NCBI RefSeq assembly: GCF_028993575.1
Contig: NZ_CP118615.1
Location: 310,001-374,000 of the forward strand
DNA from: Micromonospora cathayae
Lineage (GTDB): Bacteria; Actinomycetota; Actinomycetes; Mycobacteriales; Micromonosporaceae
Length of the DNA stretch: 64,000 nt
Direction: 5' to 3'
Positions 26,738-35,543 of the stretch are shown here, in pieces. The notes under the pieces were generated by a model. The model saw only the letters and a program-made list of their open reading frames with translations. It searched no databases and was not told the DNA's origin. The stretch's first letter is position 1. Each line of letters starts with the position of its first letter. A program made the position numbers and the translations under genes.

Positions 26738-27853
26738 GCCGCGCTCCATCTCCCCCGCCGGCTTGTGCGCGGTGTACTCGACCGCCGTCCCGCTGATCCG
26801 GCACCGGCTGAGATGACCGCCGGCCGCGCCGATCCCGAGCAGGAAGTCGAGTTCCTCCCGACCACCGTCGGCGCCCGGACCACCGCCGTCCCGACCACCG
26901 TCACCGTGATCGCCGCCGGTCCCGTGATCGCCACCGTCGCCGTGGTCGCTGCCGGTGTCGGCCGGGAAGCTGCGGTGGATCTCGGTGAAGGCCCGGCCGG
27001 TCAGGGCGGTCCGGGTGGCGCGGGCGTCCCGGTAGCCGGCGGTGAGCGCCCCGGCGTCGGCGTCGGCCAGCGCGCCGGCCAGCTCGTCCAGGAAGGACCG
27101 GACGCCGGCCAGTTCCCGCAGCACGTGCTCCCGGTTGCCGAGCAGCATGTTCGCGGTCCGCTCCGGCGGGGTGCCCGCCACCCGGGTACCGTCCCGGAAA
27201 CTCCCGGCGGCCAGCGCCAGCACCGCGTCGCGCAGCGCGGACCGGTCCACCGCCCCGGCCAGGGCCCCGGCCAGCAGGTGCGGCACGTGCGAGGCGAGCG
27301 CGGCCACCGCGTCGTGCCGGTCCGCCGCCATCGGCACCACCCGGGCCTGGAACACCTCGCCGAGCAGCCCGGTCAGCCACCGGAACGCGGGCAGGCCGGG
27401 GCCCGCCGAGGGGCAGAGCACCCAGGCCGCCCCGGTGAGGAGATCAGGTTCGGCAGCGCCGAGCCCGGCCCGGTCGGTGCCGGCCATCGGGTGCCCGGGT
27501 ACGAAACGGTGGGTCAGCCCGTGGGCGGCGGCGAACGCGGCCAGCCCGCCCTTGGTGCTCCCCACGTCGGTGAGGACGCACTCCCCGCCGGTCGCCGCCG
27601 CGACGGTCAGCAGGGTCTCCGGCAGGGTGGGCAGCGGCCCGCAGAGGAACACCACGTACCGGCCGGCGACCGCTGCGGTCAGCTCGTCCGGAGCGGGCAC
27701 CCCGGCGTCGCGGGCCGCCAGGCGGGTCGCCGGATCCGGGTCCCAGCCGGTCACGTCGAGGCCGGCCCGGTGCAGCCGGAGCAGGATCGAGCCACCGATC
27801 AGGCCGGTGCCGACCACCGCCGCCCGGACCCGCGTACCAGAGCTTGCCACCAT
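26735..27853 (-). CDS. tyrA: prephenate dehydrogenase
   Basis: A 372-aa NAD(P)-dependent enzyme that oxidises prephenate for tyrosine synthesis. The Rossmann loop GTGLIGGS is at residues 15-22; DVGSTKG, the prephenate-binding HPMAGTDRAG and SHVPHLLAGAL follow in family order. An unusual His/Asp/Gly-rich repeat (DHGDGGDHGTGG and more) fills about residues 297-333, before the C-terminal end. ATG27853 (MVASSGTRV) has GAGGTGG upstream. It leads an operon with the SIMPL and kinase genes. Confidence 0.9.
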   Translation of the reverse strand: MVASSGTRVRAAVVGTGLIGGSILLRLHRAGLDVTGWDPDPATRLAARDAGVPAPDELTAAVAGRYVVFLCGPLPTLPETLLTVAAATGGECVLTDVGSTKGGLAAFAAAHGLTHRFVPGHPMAGTDRAGLGAAEPDLLTGAAWVLCPSAGPGLPAFRWLTGLLGEVFQARVVPMAADRHDAVAALASHVPHLLAGALAGAVDRSALRDAVLALAAGSFRDGTRVAGTPPERTANMLLGNREHVLRELAGVRSFLDELAGALADADAGALTAGYRDARATRTALTGRAFTEIHRSFPADTGSDHGDGGDHGTGGDHGDGGRDGGGPGADGGREELDFLLGIGAAGGHLSRCRISGTAVEYTAHKPAGEMERG

Positions 27854-28003
27854 CTGCCCACCTCGGCGTTCCGCTCGGTGCGGGTCGAGGCTGACCCCGT
27901 TCGGCGCCGAGGATATCGCCCCGGCCGACGGCGTACCGACCGGTGACGTGCGGAGTCCGGCCACCGGGACCCGCCGGCCCCGACCCACCACCACCGACCC
28001 GGA

Positions 28004-28975
28004 TCAGTCGGTGTGCTCGGTGACCACCCGCCGCCATCTGGTGAAGGCGGTGACGGTTCCGCCGGACAGGTACTGCCAGGGCCAGTTGGTGACCCTGTCA
28101 CCGATCACCGCGAACTGCCCGGCCGCCGAGTCGTGGTCCCCGGCCAACGTGAAGGCCATGGCGAACGAGTTGTGCAGGGTCGGCCAACCCGGCCGGGGAC
28201 GGTGGTCCGGGTGCCGGACGGAGTGGTCGGCGGCGGCGTTCAGCTCGGCCACCACCTCGTCGGAGCGCAGGTACTCGTCGTCCTCGCCGGCCGGGAGCCG
28301 GAGCCACACCTCCAGGTGCGCGGCTGACACGAGCTGTCCCAACGGCGTACCGGCCGGTGCCCCGGCCGATGCGGTGCGGGCGAACTCCAGCGCCTCCTCG
28401 TGGCTGCCGGACCACTTCGCGCAGCGGTACTGGAGCATCTGCTCGTGCGCGATCCGGTGCCCCGGGTGCCGCTCGACCACCTCGCCGAACCGGCGGTCGG
28501 CCTCGGCCCGGTCCACCTGCCGGCCCCGCGCGGAGGTGACCAGGAAGGCGCGGGCGGTGGTGTCGTCCGGGTCCCGGGCGGCCACCTCGTCCAGGCAGTT
28601 CTCGGCGAACTTCAACCGTCGCCAGAACTCCCGGAACTGCTCCTGGCTGGTCCGGGAGGCGGCCTGCGCGCCCCGGGCCTCCCACGCCCAGTAGACCGCG
28701 TGCGCCCCCTGCACCAGCAGCGGGAGCGTCGAGCGGGGTTCCGCCTCGACCCACTCCCGGATCCACTCCTGCACGCCCGGCACGTCGGCGGCGACCGAGA
28801 CGTGGAACGCGTGGTCGTCCGGGTCGGTGACCGGGGTGAGCAGGTCCCGGGCGGTCCGCCAGTCCCGCCGCTCCAGCGCCGTGATCAGCTCCCGTGCGGT
28901 CGGCTCACCCATCGCCGGGTCGACCCGCAGCGTCGGGACGTCGTCGTGCTTCCGGGCCCGTCGGAACGGCCACAT
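28004..28975 (-). CDS. helical repeat protein, unknown function
   Basis: A 323-aa soluble protein that begins MWPFRRARKHDDVPTLRVDP. The body is alpha-helical with TPR-like stretches, for example ELITALERRDWRTARDLL and RFGEVVERHPGHRIAHEQML, and Trp-rich turns. No enzyme motif is visible. ATG28975 has GGGGGAGG 8 nt upstream. It is divergent from the M48 protease gene. The family is not one I can name safely; DUF4034-like proteins look similar. Confidence 0.7.
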   Translation of the reverse strand: MWPFRRARKHDDVPTLRVDPAMGEPTARELITALERRDWRTARDLLTPVTDPDDHAFHVSVAADVPGVQEWIREWVEAEPRSTLPLLVQGAHAVYWAWEARGAQAASRTSQEQFREFWRRLKFAENCLDEVAARDPDDTTARAFLVTSARGRQVDRAEADRRFGEVVERHPGHRIAHEQMLQYRCAKWSGSHEEALEFARTASAGAPAGTPLGQLVSAAHLEVWLRLPAGEDDEYLRSDEVVAELNAAADHSVRHPDHRPRPGWPTLHNSFAMAFTLAGDHDSAAGQFAVIGDRVTNWPWQYLSGGTVTAFTRWRRVVTEHTD

Positions 28976-29115
28976 GTCCGGTACCTCCCCCGTGTCGAGC
29001 GCCGATCGTAGGGTCCGGTCGATCGGACCGGAAGAGGGTTGTCGTACGAAGATCCACGTCGTACCGTCCCTGCGCCGCTCGCCGTTCGGGCGGGCCACGG
29101 GGGAAGGAACTCCAC

Positions 29116-30957
29116 ATGTCCGCGACGTACCGGGCGCTCGCCTCGGTGCTCATGTTGATCGGCTTCTACGTCGTCGCGCTGCTCCAACTGGCCGCCGTCG
29201 GCGCGTTCGGCTGGTGGCTGCTGGGCGTCTCCAACGGCCTCGTCACCGCCAAGTTGACCCTCCCGCTGCTGGTCGCGCTGGGCGCGGTGGTGGTCGCGCT
29301 GTGGCGGGCCGTCCGCACCCGGAACGAACCCGAGCCGGGGCTGACCGTCGGTGACCGGGAGGCACCGCAGCTGTGGGCCGCCGTCCGGGAGCTGGCCGCC
29401 GCCGTCGGTACCCGCCCGCCCGACGAGATCCGGATCGTGCCGGGCGTCAACGCCGCCGTCGCCGAGGACGCCAAGCTGCTCGGCCTGCTGCCCGGCCGGC
29501 GCATCCTCTACGTCGGACTTCCGCTGCTCCAGACCATGCGGACCGACCAGATCCGCTCGGTGCTCGCGCACGAGCTGGGCCACTACTCCGGGCAGCACAC
29601 CCGGCTGGGCGGGGTGGCGTACCGGGGGCGGCTGGCCATCCTCGGCACCGTCGGCCGGATCAGCGGACGCAACCCGATCGGCTGGGTCTTCACCGCGTAC
29701 GCCAAGCTCTACCTGCGGGTGGACAACGCCGCGTCACGCCGCCAGGAGCTGGAGGCGGACCGCTCGTCGGTGCTGCTGGCCGGCCCGGAGGCGGCGGCCT
29801 CCGCGTTGCGGGCGCTGCCCGCGCTGGACGCGGCGTGGGGTTTCTACATGCGCCGGTACGTCGAGCCGGGCTGGAGCGCCGACCTCGCCCCGGACGACCT
29901 GTTCGGCGGCTTCGCCGAGTTCTGCGCCGCCCGGGAGCAGGAACTCGTCGCGCTGCGCGAGGCCCCGCCGGACGAGGAGCGGTCCCCCTGGGACACCCAC
30001 CCGCCGATCGGCGTGCGGATCGCCGCGATGCGGGACGCCCCGGCCGGCACCGTCGACCCGGACCCGCGACCGGCCGCGCACCTGCTCGCCGATCCCGCGG
30101 GCGCGGGCCGGCAGCTCCAGCAGATCGTCGTCGAGCACGGCCGGCGGCAGCGGCTGCCCTGGCCGGAGTTCACCGCGGCGGCGGTGGCCGCCATGGTGCA
30201 GCGGCAGGCCGACCGGATCTTCCGGGCCGCCGGCCGGTTCGCCGGCACCCCGGAGCCGTCCCTGGCGACCGTGCTGGACCTGGTCCGGTCGAACCGGCTG
30301 GGTGAGTTCGCCGAGCGGTTCTTCACCGACGCCACCCGCCGGGAGGCCGCGCTGCGGTTCGCCGAGCCGATGGAGATCCTGTTCGAGAACGCCGTGGTCC
30401 GGGCCGGGGCGGCCCGGTGGGAGCACTCGTGGAGCGGTCCGGCCCGGCTGGTCGGCCCGGCCGGTGAGCCGGTGGATCTCGCGGAGACCGCCAAGCTGGC
30501 CGTCGCCCCGCAGACCCTGGACGAGGCGCTGGCCCGGCTCAGCGCGTTCGGCGTCGACCCGGGGCGGGTCACCGTGGTGCAGTCCCGGGTCACCGCCCGC
30601 GACGCCGACCTGGTCGGCGCGATCGCCAACGTGAAGGTCGACGGGGTGCAGCACGACGTGCTGATCCTGGACCGGGGGCTGGTGCTGGTCGGCAAGCCGG
30701 GCCGCGCCGGCAACGGGCAGAAGCGGCTGCGCAAGCTGGTCGGGTCGGCCCCGGTGGAGCAGATCGCCGCCGCGCACACCTTCCTGCCGTACGAGGAGAT
30801 CGTCGCGGCGACGGTCCGCCGGCAGGTGCCGTTGAAGGCCGAGCTGACCCTGCACGACGGCCGTACCGTCGCCGTCCAGGAGCTCTACGGCAGCGAGCTG
30901 CTGGAGAAGCACAGCCGGGACAACCTGCTCGCCGTGCTGCGTTCGATCGACGAGTGA
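29116..30957 (+). CDS. M48-family membrane metalloprotease
   Basis: A 613-aa protein with two N-terminal membrane spans (about residues 10-35 and 45-63). The zinc site is HELGHYSGQH (His152, Glu153, His156), with the third ligand in the later ELEADR (about Glu213). This is the HtpX/Ste24 fold, likely with a cytoplasmic active site. The second half (350-613) is an M48-associated region with a SHOCT-unlike PH-type strand pattern that I cannot assign. ATG29116 follows GGGGGAAGGA. Confidence 0.85.
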   Translation: MSATYRALASVLMLIGFYVVALLQLAAVGAFGWWLLGVSNGLVTAKLTLPLLVALGAVVVALWRAVRTRNEPEPGLTVGDREAPQLWAAVRELAAAVGTRPPDEIRIVPGVNAAVAEDAKLLGLLPGRRILYVGLPLLQTMRTDQIRSVLAHELGHYSGQHTRLGGVAYRGRLAILGTVGRISGRNPIGWVFTAYAKLYLRVDNAASRRQELEADRSSVLLAGPEAAASALRALPALDAAWGFYMRRYVEPGWSADLAPDDLFGGFAEFCAAREQELVALREAPPDEERSPWDTHPPIGVRIAAMRDAPAGTVDPDPRPAAHLLADPAGAGRQLQQIVVEHGRRQRLPWPEFTAAAVAAMVQRQADRIFRAAGRFAGTPEPSLATVLDLVRSNRLGEFAERFFTDATRREAALRFAEPMEILFENAVVRAGAARWEHSWSGPARLVGPAGEPVDLAETAKLAVAPQTLDEALARLSAFGVDPGRVTVVQSRVTARDADLVGAIANVKVDGVQHDVLILDRGLVLVGKPGRAGNGQKRLRKLVGSAPVEQIAAAHTFLPYEEIVAATVRRQVPLKAELTLHDGRTVAVQELYGSELLEKHSRDNLLAVLRSIDE

Positions 30958-30963
30958 GCCGGG

Positions 30964-30999
30964 AGGGGGCCTTCCGCCACCCGGGGCGGAAGGCCCCCT
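30964..30999. terminator. bidirectional terminator between the M48 gene and dapC
   Basis: A perfect 15-bp stem (AGGGGGCCTTCCGCC at 30964-30978, GGCGGAAGGCCCCCT at 30985-30999) with a 6-nt loop. It starts 7 nt after the protease stop and includes part of the dapC stop codon (30998-31000). Confidence 0.85.
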
Positions 31000-32116
31000 A
31001 CGGCTGGGCGAGCCGGGCGGGTACCGCGGCGACCTGCTCGTCGGAGGCGGTGAGCGCCACCCGGACGTGGTGGCTGCCACCCGGACCGTAGAGCGCGCCG
31101 GCGGCGGCCAGGATGCCCCGACGGGCCAGCCAGTCCACGGTCCGCCAGCACTCCTCGCCGTCCCGGGTCAGCCACAGGTAGAGGCCCGCCTCGGAGTGGT
31201 CGACGGTGAACCCGGCGGCGGTGAACGCGGCGAGCAGCTTCTCCCGCCGGGCCCGGTAGCGTTCCCGCTGCTCGTCGGCGTGCCGGTCGTCGGTCAGCGC
31301 GGCGACCATCGCCGCCTGTACCGGGGCCGGGACGATCATGCCGGCGTGTTTGCGCAGCTTGAGCAGCTCGGCGACCAGGGCCGGATCCCCGGCGACCAGC
31401 CCGGCACGATACCCGGCCAGGTTGGAGCGCTTGGAGAGCGAGTGCACCGCGAGCACCCCGTCGTACGAGCCGCCGCAGACCTCGGGCGACAGCACCGACA
31501 CCGGTTCGGTGTCGGTGGACCAGCCCAGCGGCAGGTAGCACTCGTCGCTGGCGACCACGGCACCCCGCTCGCGGGCCCAGTCGACCACCTTGCGCAGGTG
31601 GGCGGCGGGCAGCACCCGGCCGGTCGGGTTCGCCGGCGAGTTGATCCAGACCAGGCGGACCCGGGAGGTCGGCCCGACCGCGGTCAGCGAGTCGGTGCGT
31701 ACCTCGGTGGCCCCGACCAGCCGCACCCCGTCGGAATAGGTGGGGTAGCAGACGGACGGCACGACGACCACGTCACCCGGGCCGATGCCGAGCAGGGTGG
31801 GCAGCCAGGCGACCAGCTCCTTGGAGCCGATCGTGGGCAGCACGCCGTACCCGCCGGCGCCGGTCCGGCAGGTACGCGCCACCCAGTCGGTGATCGCGGC
31901 CCGTAGGGCCGGGGTGCCGGCGGTCAGCGGGTAGCCGGGCGCGTCGGACGCGTCGGCCAGGGCCCGCCGGATCACCGGGGGCACCGGGTCGACCGGGGTA
32001 CCCATGGACAGGTTGATCAACCCGTCCGGGTGCGCCGCGGCCAGGGTGGCCGCGGCGTCCAGGGTGTCCCAGGTGAACTCGGGTAGCCGCGACGAGACCG
32101 GCGTGGGCCGGTTCAG
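30998..32116 (-). CDS. dapC: succinyldiaminopimelate transaminase
   Basis: A 372-aa PLP aminotransferase (class I/II) that makes N-succinyl-LL-diaminopimelate, between DapD and DapE. Visible are GYPLTAGTPALR, the substrate-binding INSPANPTGRV, ASDECY, and the PLP-binding lysine in SLSKRSNLAGYR (about Lys227). The frame has no ATG, GTG or TTG between about 32050 and its far upstream end. The best start is CTG32116, preceded by GGAGAGGG and overlapping the ferredoxin stop (CTGA). The fdx-dapC order matches Rv1177-Rv1178. Confidence 0.88.
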   Translation of the reverse strand: MNRPTPVSSRLPEFTWDTLDAAATLAAAHPDGLINLSMGTPVDPVPPVIRRALADASDAPGYPLTAGTPALRAAITDWVARTCRTGAGGYGVLPTIGSKELVAWLPTLLGIGPGDVVVVPSVCYPTYSDGVRLVGATEVRTDSLTAVGPTSRVRLVWINSPANPTGRVLPAAHLRKVVDWARERGAVVASDECYLPLGWSTDTEPVSVLSPEVCGGSYDGVLAVHSLSKRSNLAGYRAGLVAGDPALVAELLKLRKHAGMIVPAPVQAAMVAALTDDRHADEQRERYRARREKLLAAFTAAGFTVDHSEAGLYLWLTRDGEECWRTVDWLARRGILAAAGALYGPGGSHHVRVALTASDEQVAAVPARLAQP

Positions 32117-32439
32117 TGGCCCTCTCCGCGTGGTGGCTGGGCGGCCACGAAGGTGGCGTCCTTCTCCACCTTGCCGATCTTCGAGGCACCACCCGGCGAG
32201 CCGAGCTCCTCGAAGAACTCGTAGTTCGCCCCGGTGTAGTCCTTCCACTGCTCCGGCACGTCGTCCTCGTAGAAGATCGCCTCCACCGGGCAGACCGGCT
32301 CACAGGCACCGCAGTCGACGCACTCGTCGGGGTGGATGTAGAGCATCCGATTGCCCTCGTAGATGCAGTCGACCGGGCACTCCTCGATGCATGCCTTGTC
32401 GAGCACATCCACGCACGGCTCGGCGATGATGTAGGTCAC
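32113..32439 (-). CDS. fdxA: seven-iron (3Fe-4S/4Fe-4S) ferredoxin
   Basis: A 108-aa electron carrier. The first cluster region (CVDVLDKACIEECPVDCIYEG) has the spacing of a 3Fe-4S plus 4Fe-4S protein, and CVDCGACEPVCPVEAI supplies the second set. The C-terminal half (EQWKDYTGANYEFFEEL) is the usual FdxA/FdxC extension. GTG32439 has GGAGGAG upstream. Its stop overlaps the likely dapC start, so dapC depends on its translation. Confidence 0.93.
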   Translation of the reverse strand: MTYIIAEPCVDVLDKACIEECPVDCIYEGNRMLYIHPDECVDCGACEPVCPVEAIFYEDDVPEQWKDYTGANYEFFEELGSPGGASKIGKVEKDATFVAAQPPRGEGH

Positions 32440-32490
32440 CGGTCATCTCCTCCGCAAGACGCGTCGCGATCCTCCGCGACGGTAAGAGCC

Positions 32491-32496
32491 TAGTAT
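32491..32496 (+). promoter_or_regulatory. -10 element for the GNAT gene
   Basis: TAGTAT, 22 nt before GTG32519. A 7-bp inverted repeat (CGTCGCG at 32462-32468, CGCGACG at 32475-32481) lies just upstream, between the divergent ferredoxin and GNAT genes. Confidence 0.4.
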
Positions 32497-32518
32497 CTCG
32501 CCGGGGAGGGGGTCGATC

Positions 32519-33481
32519 GTGCTCCGACAGCAGGATGTGGGACATCGGATCGTGGTCCGGCGGATTGTGGGGATTCGTGAGGGCCGCCCGCTGTTCTCCG
32601 ACGCTCTGGGCGAGTTGGTCGAGCTGAGCGAGACCCACATCACTCTCGCCACCGACCGTGGACGGCTCCAGGTGCCCCGGGCCGAGGTGCACCGGGCCAA
32701 GCGGGTCCCGCCGGCGAGCCGGCCGACCGCCGCCGCCATGGTCGCCCTGGAACACGCCGCCGACGCGGCCTGGCCGGCACCGGTACGCGGGCGGCTCGGC
32801 GACTGGCTGCTGCGTGCGGCCGACGGCTGGACCGGGCGGGCGAACTCGGCGCTGCCGGTGGGCGACCCGGACCGTCCGCTGCCGGCCGCCGTGGACGCCG
32901 TCGAGCGCTGGTACGCCGACCGGGGCCAGCCGGCGATGATCAACACGCCGTTGCCGCTGGCCACTCCGGTCGGGGCCGAGCTGGACGCCCGGGGCTGGAG
33001 CGCCCGGCCGCTGGTGCTGGTGCAGACCGTGCCGTTGGCGAAGCTGCGCGCCGCCGGGCCGCCACCCGACCCGGCGGCCCCCGGAGCCGAGCTGACCACC
33101 GCCCCGTCGCCGGAGTGGCTGACCATCGCCGCCGGGCGCAAGGGCGGCCTGCCCGACTCCGCCCGGCACGTGCTCACCGCCGTGGACCAGCTCCGCTTCG
33201 CCGGGGTGTACGTGGACGGCACGCTGGTCGCGGTGGGCCGGGGCACCGTCACCGGGCAGGGACGCTGGCTCGGGCTGAGCCTGATCGAGGTGGTGCCGTC
33301 GGCGCAGCGGCGCGGCCTGGCCCGGACGGTGATCCGCGCCCTCGCCGAGTGGGCGGCGGAATCCGGGGCCACCGACGCGTTCCTCCAGGTGGAGCAGCGC
33401 AACACGCCCGCCGTCACCCTCTACCGGGGGCTCGGCTTCACCACCCACCACACGTACCTCACCCGGGTCGCCCCGGGCTGA
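32519..33481 (+). CDS. GNAT-family N-acetyltransferase with an N-terminal extra domain
   Basis: A 320-aa protein. The acetyl-CoA-binding core is C-terminal: IEVVPSAQRRGLARTVIRAL (about 255-274) matches the Q/RxxGxG/A loop, and YRGLGF is the family end. The first 60 residues (RIVVRRIVG...LVELSETHITLATDRG) resemble a small SH3-like barrel. GTG32519 follows GGGGAGGGGG. The substrate is unknown. Confidence 0.82.
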   Translation: MLRQQDVGHRIVVRRIVGIREGRPLFSDALGELVELSETHITLATDRGRLQVPRAEVHRAKRVPPASRPTAAAMVALEHAADAAWPAPVRGRLGDWLLRAADGWTGRANSALPVGDPDRPLPAAVDAVERWYADRGQPAMINTPLPLATPVGAELDARGWSARPLVLVQTVPLAKLRAAGPPPDPAAPGAELTTAPSPEWLTIAAGRKGGLPDSARHVLTAVDQLRFAGVYVDGTLVAVGRGTVTGQGRWLGLSLIEVVPSAQRRGLARTVIRALAEWAAESGATDAFLQVEQRNTPAVTLYRGLGFTTHHTYLTRVAPG

Positions 33482-33493
33482 CGCCGCCTGCCG

Positions 33494-33958
33494 TCAGCGG
33501 CGGACCACCCGGCGGGGTTTGGTGGTCTTCACCTCGGCGTACCGCTTGAGCTGCTGGGAGCGGTAATCCAGGCCGAGGGCGGTGGCGATCAGGTACCCGA
33601 CCAGGATGCCGGCGGCGGTCGCCAGCAGGTAGAGCCCGAGCTGGCCGAAGAACGTGCCCGCCCCGCCGCCGAACGGGTTGTCGCCGACCAGCAGCGGCCC
33701 GACCAGGACGGTCAGCAGCAGCGCGACGCCCACCGCGGCGGCGATGTCGGCACCCCACCGGGCCACCGGGGCACGCCGGGACCAGGTGAACACCACCACC
33801 GCCAGGATCAGCCCGATCACCAGGAACATGATCAACGAGACCCGACCGAAGGCGGCCTCATCGTCGTCGAAGGCGAACCGGGTCACCAGCCGAGCGACCA
33901 CGTTGACCGCGAACAACGCGCCCGCCAGCACACCGATGGACCGCCACTGGTCCCGCAT
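33494..33958 (-). CDS. four-helix membrane protein, unknown function
   Basis: A 154-aa protein with about four membrane helices (7-28, 41-60, 70-90, 105-128) and a basic C-terminal tail (KTTKPRRVVRR). A charged FDDDEAAFG loop separates helices 1 and 2. ATG33958 has GGGAGG 6 nt upstream. No family recognised. Confidence 0.7.
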   Translation of the reverse strand: MRDQWRSIGVLAGALFAVNVVARLVTRFAFDDDEAAFGRVSLIMFLVIGLILAVVVFTWSRRAPVARWGADIAAAVGVALLLTVLVGPLLVGDNPFGGGAGTFFGQLGLYLLATAAGILVGYLIATALGLDYRSQQLKRYAEVKTTKPRRVVRR

Positions 33959-34036
33959 CGCATGCCTCCCGCCGTACCGCCCGCCCCGACGGCGGGCCTC
34001 CTGGCAGGAATATCTACCACCCGGTCCGGGCCGGCG

Positions 34037-34537
34037 TCACCCGCCCGGCCGGGACCCGGTGTCGTCGTCGGGCCGGGTCACCGGGGCCGGTGGCGGCACC
34101 GGGGCGATGATCAGGCGGAAACCCATCACCGCGAAGGTCATCGCGCCGGCCACGATCATCGCCAGCCCGACCCAGTTGTCGCCGACCAGCAGCAGGTCAC
34201 CCTCGTCCGTCCGGCCCGCCGCGACGACCATCATGGCGAACCAGGGCAGCGCGGGCAGCACCACCGCCCAGCGTCGCCCCACGGCGGCGTGCGCGAACCA
34301 GCTCAACGCCACGTTCGCCACGATCGCCACCAGCACCGACACCCCGATCAGCTGCCCACCCACCCGGAGCCCGGCGAGCACCAGCTCCAGGACGGCGGTC
34401 AGCACGCCACCGAACACGGCGATCGCGCCCCCGGCCACCCGCAGCGCGAGATCGAGCAGCCGGACCAACCGCCCCGGCGACGGTGGCGGGTCGGCCTGCG
34501 GCGGGGCTACCGACATCGGCGCGGCGGGCAGGGTCAC
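34037..34537 (-). CDS. small membrane protein, unknown function
   Basis: A 166-aa protein with four to five membrane helices after a Pro-rich N-terminus and with a Pro-rich C-terminal tail ([14 protein letters not shown]). The likely start is GTG34537, overlapping the mshB stop as GTGA; an internal ATG (MSVAPP) seven codons later is the alternative. Translation is probably coupled to mshB. Similar DUF6113-type genes can accompany mshB in actinobacteria, but I am not certain of that assignment. Confidence 0.7.
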   Translation of the reverse strand: MTLPAAPMSVAPPQADPPPSPGRLVRLLDLALRVAGGAIAVFGGVLTAVLELVLAGLRVGGQLIGVSVLVAIVANVALSWFAHAAVGRRWAVVLPALPWFAMMVVAAGRTDEGDLLLVGDNWVGLAMIVAGAMTFAVMGFRLIIAPVPPPAPVTRPDDDTGSRPGG

Positions 34538-35448
34538 CGCAGCCCGGCCGACCCGGCCGACGCGGGCTCCGACGCGGTGGGGTCGAGCCCGGCGAAGAGG
34601 TCGTCCTCCCAGCCGTACGGGCCGCTGCCGGGCCCCTTCTCGCCGACCGCGAGGGTGTAGTACTCCACGCCCATGAACTCGTTGCCGAAGTTGCCGGCGA
34701 TCGAGTACAGCCACGAGTTGTCCGGGATCTGGGTGGCGTGCGCGCGCATCGCGGCCTCCTTGGCCACGTGCTGGTCGGTGGCGTCGATCCGGGCGGCGAT
34801 CTCCGCGTCGGGGGTGCCGAAGGGCAGCTCGGAGACGTCGGTGAGCTCGGCGAAGGGGTTGTCCGACGAGCCGGCGAAGTGGGTCATGCCGGCTTCCAGC
34901 ACGCTCAGCGGCATCGCCGTCCAGTAGACCTTGGCGGGCGCGAAGCCCTCGGCCCGGGCCAGTTCCACGGCACGCATCGCCACCCGGTGCGCCTGGATGT
35001 GGTCCGGGTGGCCGTAGAAGCCGTTCTCGTCGTACGTGACCAGCACCTGGGGGCGTACCTCGCGCATGATCTCCAGCAGGTGCCCGGCGGCCTCGTCGAG
35101 GTCGGCCTGCCAGAAGGCCCGGGGGTGTTCGTTGGTGGCCAGGCCCATCATGCCGGAGTCGCGGTAGCGGCCCGCGCCGCCGAGGAACCGGTGGTCGGTG
35201 ACGCCGAGGGCGGCGCAGGCGGCGGCCAGCTCGGCGATCCGGTACCCGCCGAGCTGGTCGGCCTCGGCGGCGGCGAGCTGGGCGAACGCCGGCACGTGGA
35301 TCTCACCCTCCTCGCCCAGCGTGCAGGTCACCAGGGTGACGTGGGCACCGGTCGCGGCGTAGTGCGCCATCGTCGACCCGGTGCCGATCGACTCGTCGTC
35401 AGGGTGGGCGTGGACCAGCAGGAGCCGTCGGTCGGGCAGCGTCGTCAC
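34534..35448 (-). CDS. mshB: N-acetyl-1-D-myo-inositol-2-amino-2-deoxy-alpha-D-glucopyranoside deacetylase
   Basis: A 304-aa zinc deacetylase of the LmbE/PIG-L fold that makes glucosaminyl-inositol for mycothiol. The metal-binding AHPDDES is at residues 14-20 and [10 protein letters not shown] supplies the later His. The length and the CTLGEEGEI strand agree with MshB rather than the mycothiol-conjugate amidase Mca, although the two are close. GTG35448 is preceded by a leaderless-type -10. Confidence 0.9.
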   Translation of the reverse strand: MTTLPDRRLLLVHAHPDDESIGTGSTMAHYAATGAHVTLVTCTLGEEGEIHVPAFAQLAAAEADQLGGYRIAELAAACAALGVTDHRFLGGAGRYRDSGMMGLATNEHPRAFWQADLDEAAGHLLEIMREVRPQVLVTYDENGFYGHPDHIQAHRVAMRAVELARAEGFAPAKVYWTAMPLSVLEAGMTHFAGSSDNPFAELTDVSELPFGTPDAEIAARIDATDQHVAKEAAMRAHATQIPDNSWLYSIAGNFGNEFMGVEYYTLAVGEKGPGSGPYGWEDDLFAGLDPTASEPASAGSAGLR

Positions 35449-35454
35449 GCGGTC

Positions 35455-35460
35455 ACTCTA
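35455..35460 (-). promoter_or_regulatory. -10 element of a leaderless promoter for mshB
   Basis: TAGAGT on the minus strand, 6 nt before GTG35448. Confidence 0.4.
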
Positions 35461-35530
35461 TCCGTCGCGGCCGGGGCCGTCGGATCCGACGCGTCCGCTC
35501 AGGTCGGCCACATCACCCCCGGTACGGCTC

Positions 35531-35536
35531 TACGAT
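35531..35536 (+). promoter_or_regulatory. -10 element of a leaderless promoter for the S9 peptidase gene
   Basis: TACGAT, 7 nt, GTG35544. No Shine-Dalgarno sequence is present. Confidence 0.45.
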
Positions 35537-35543
35537 CTGGCGT

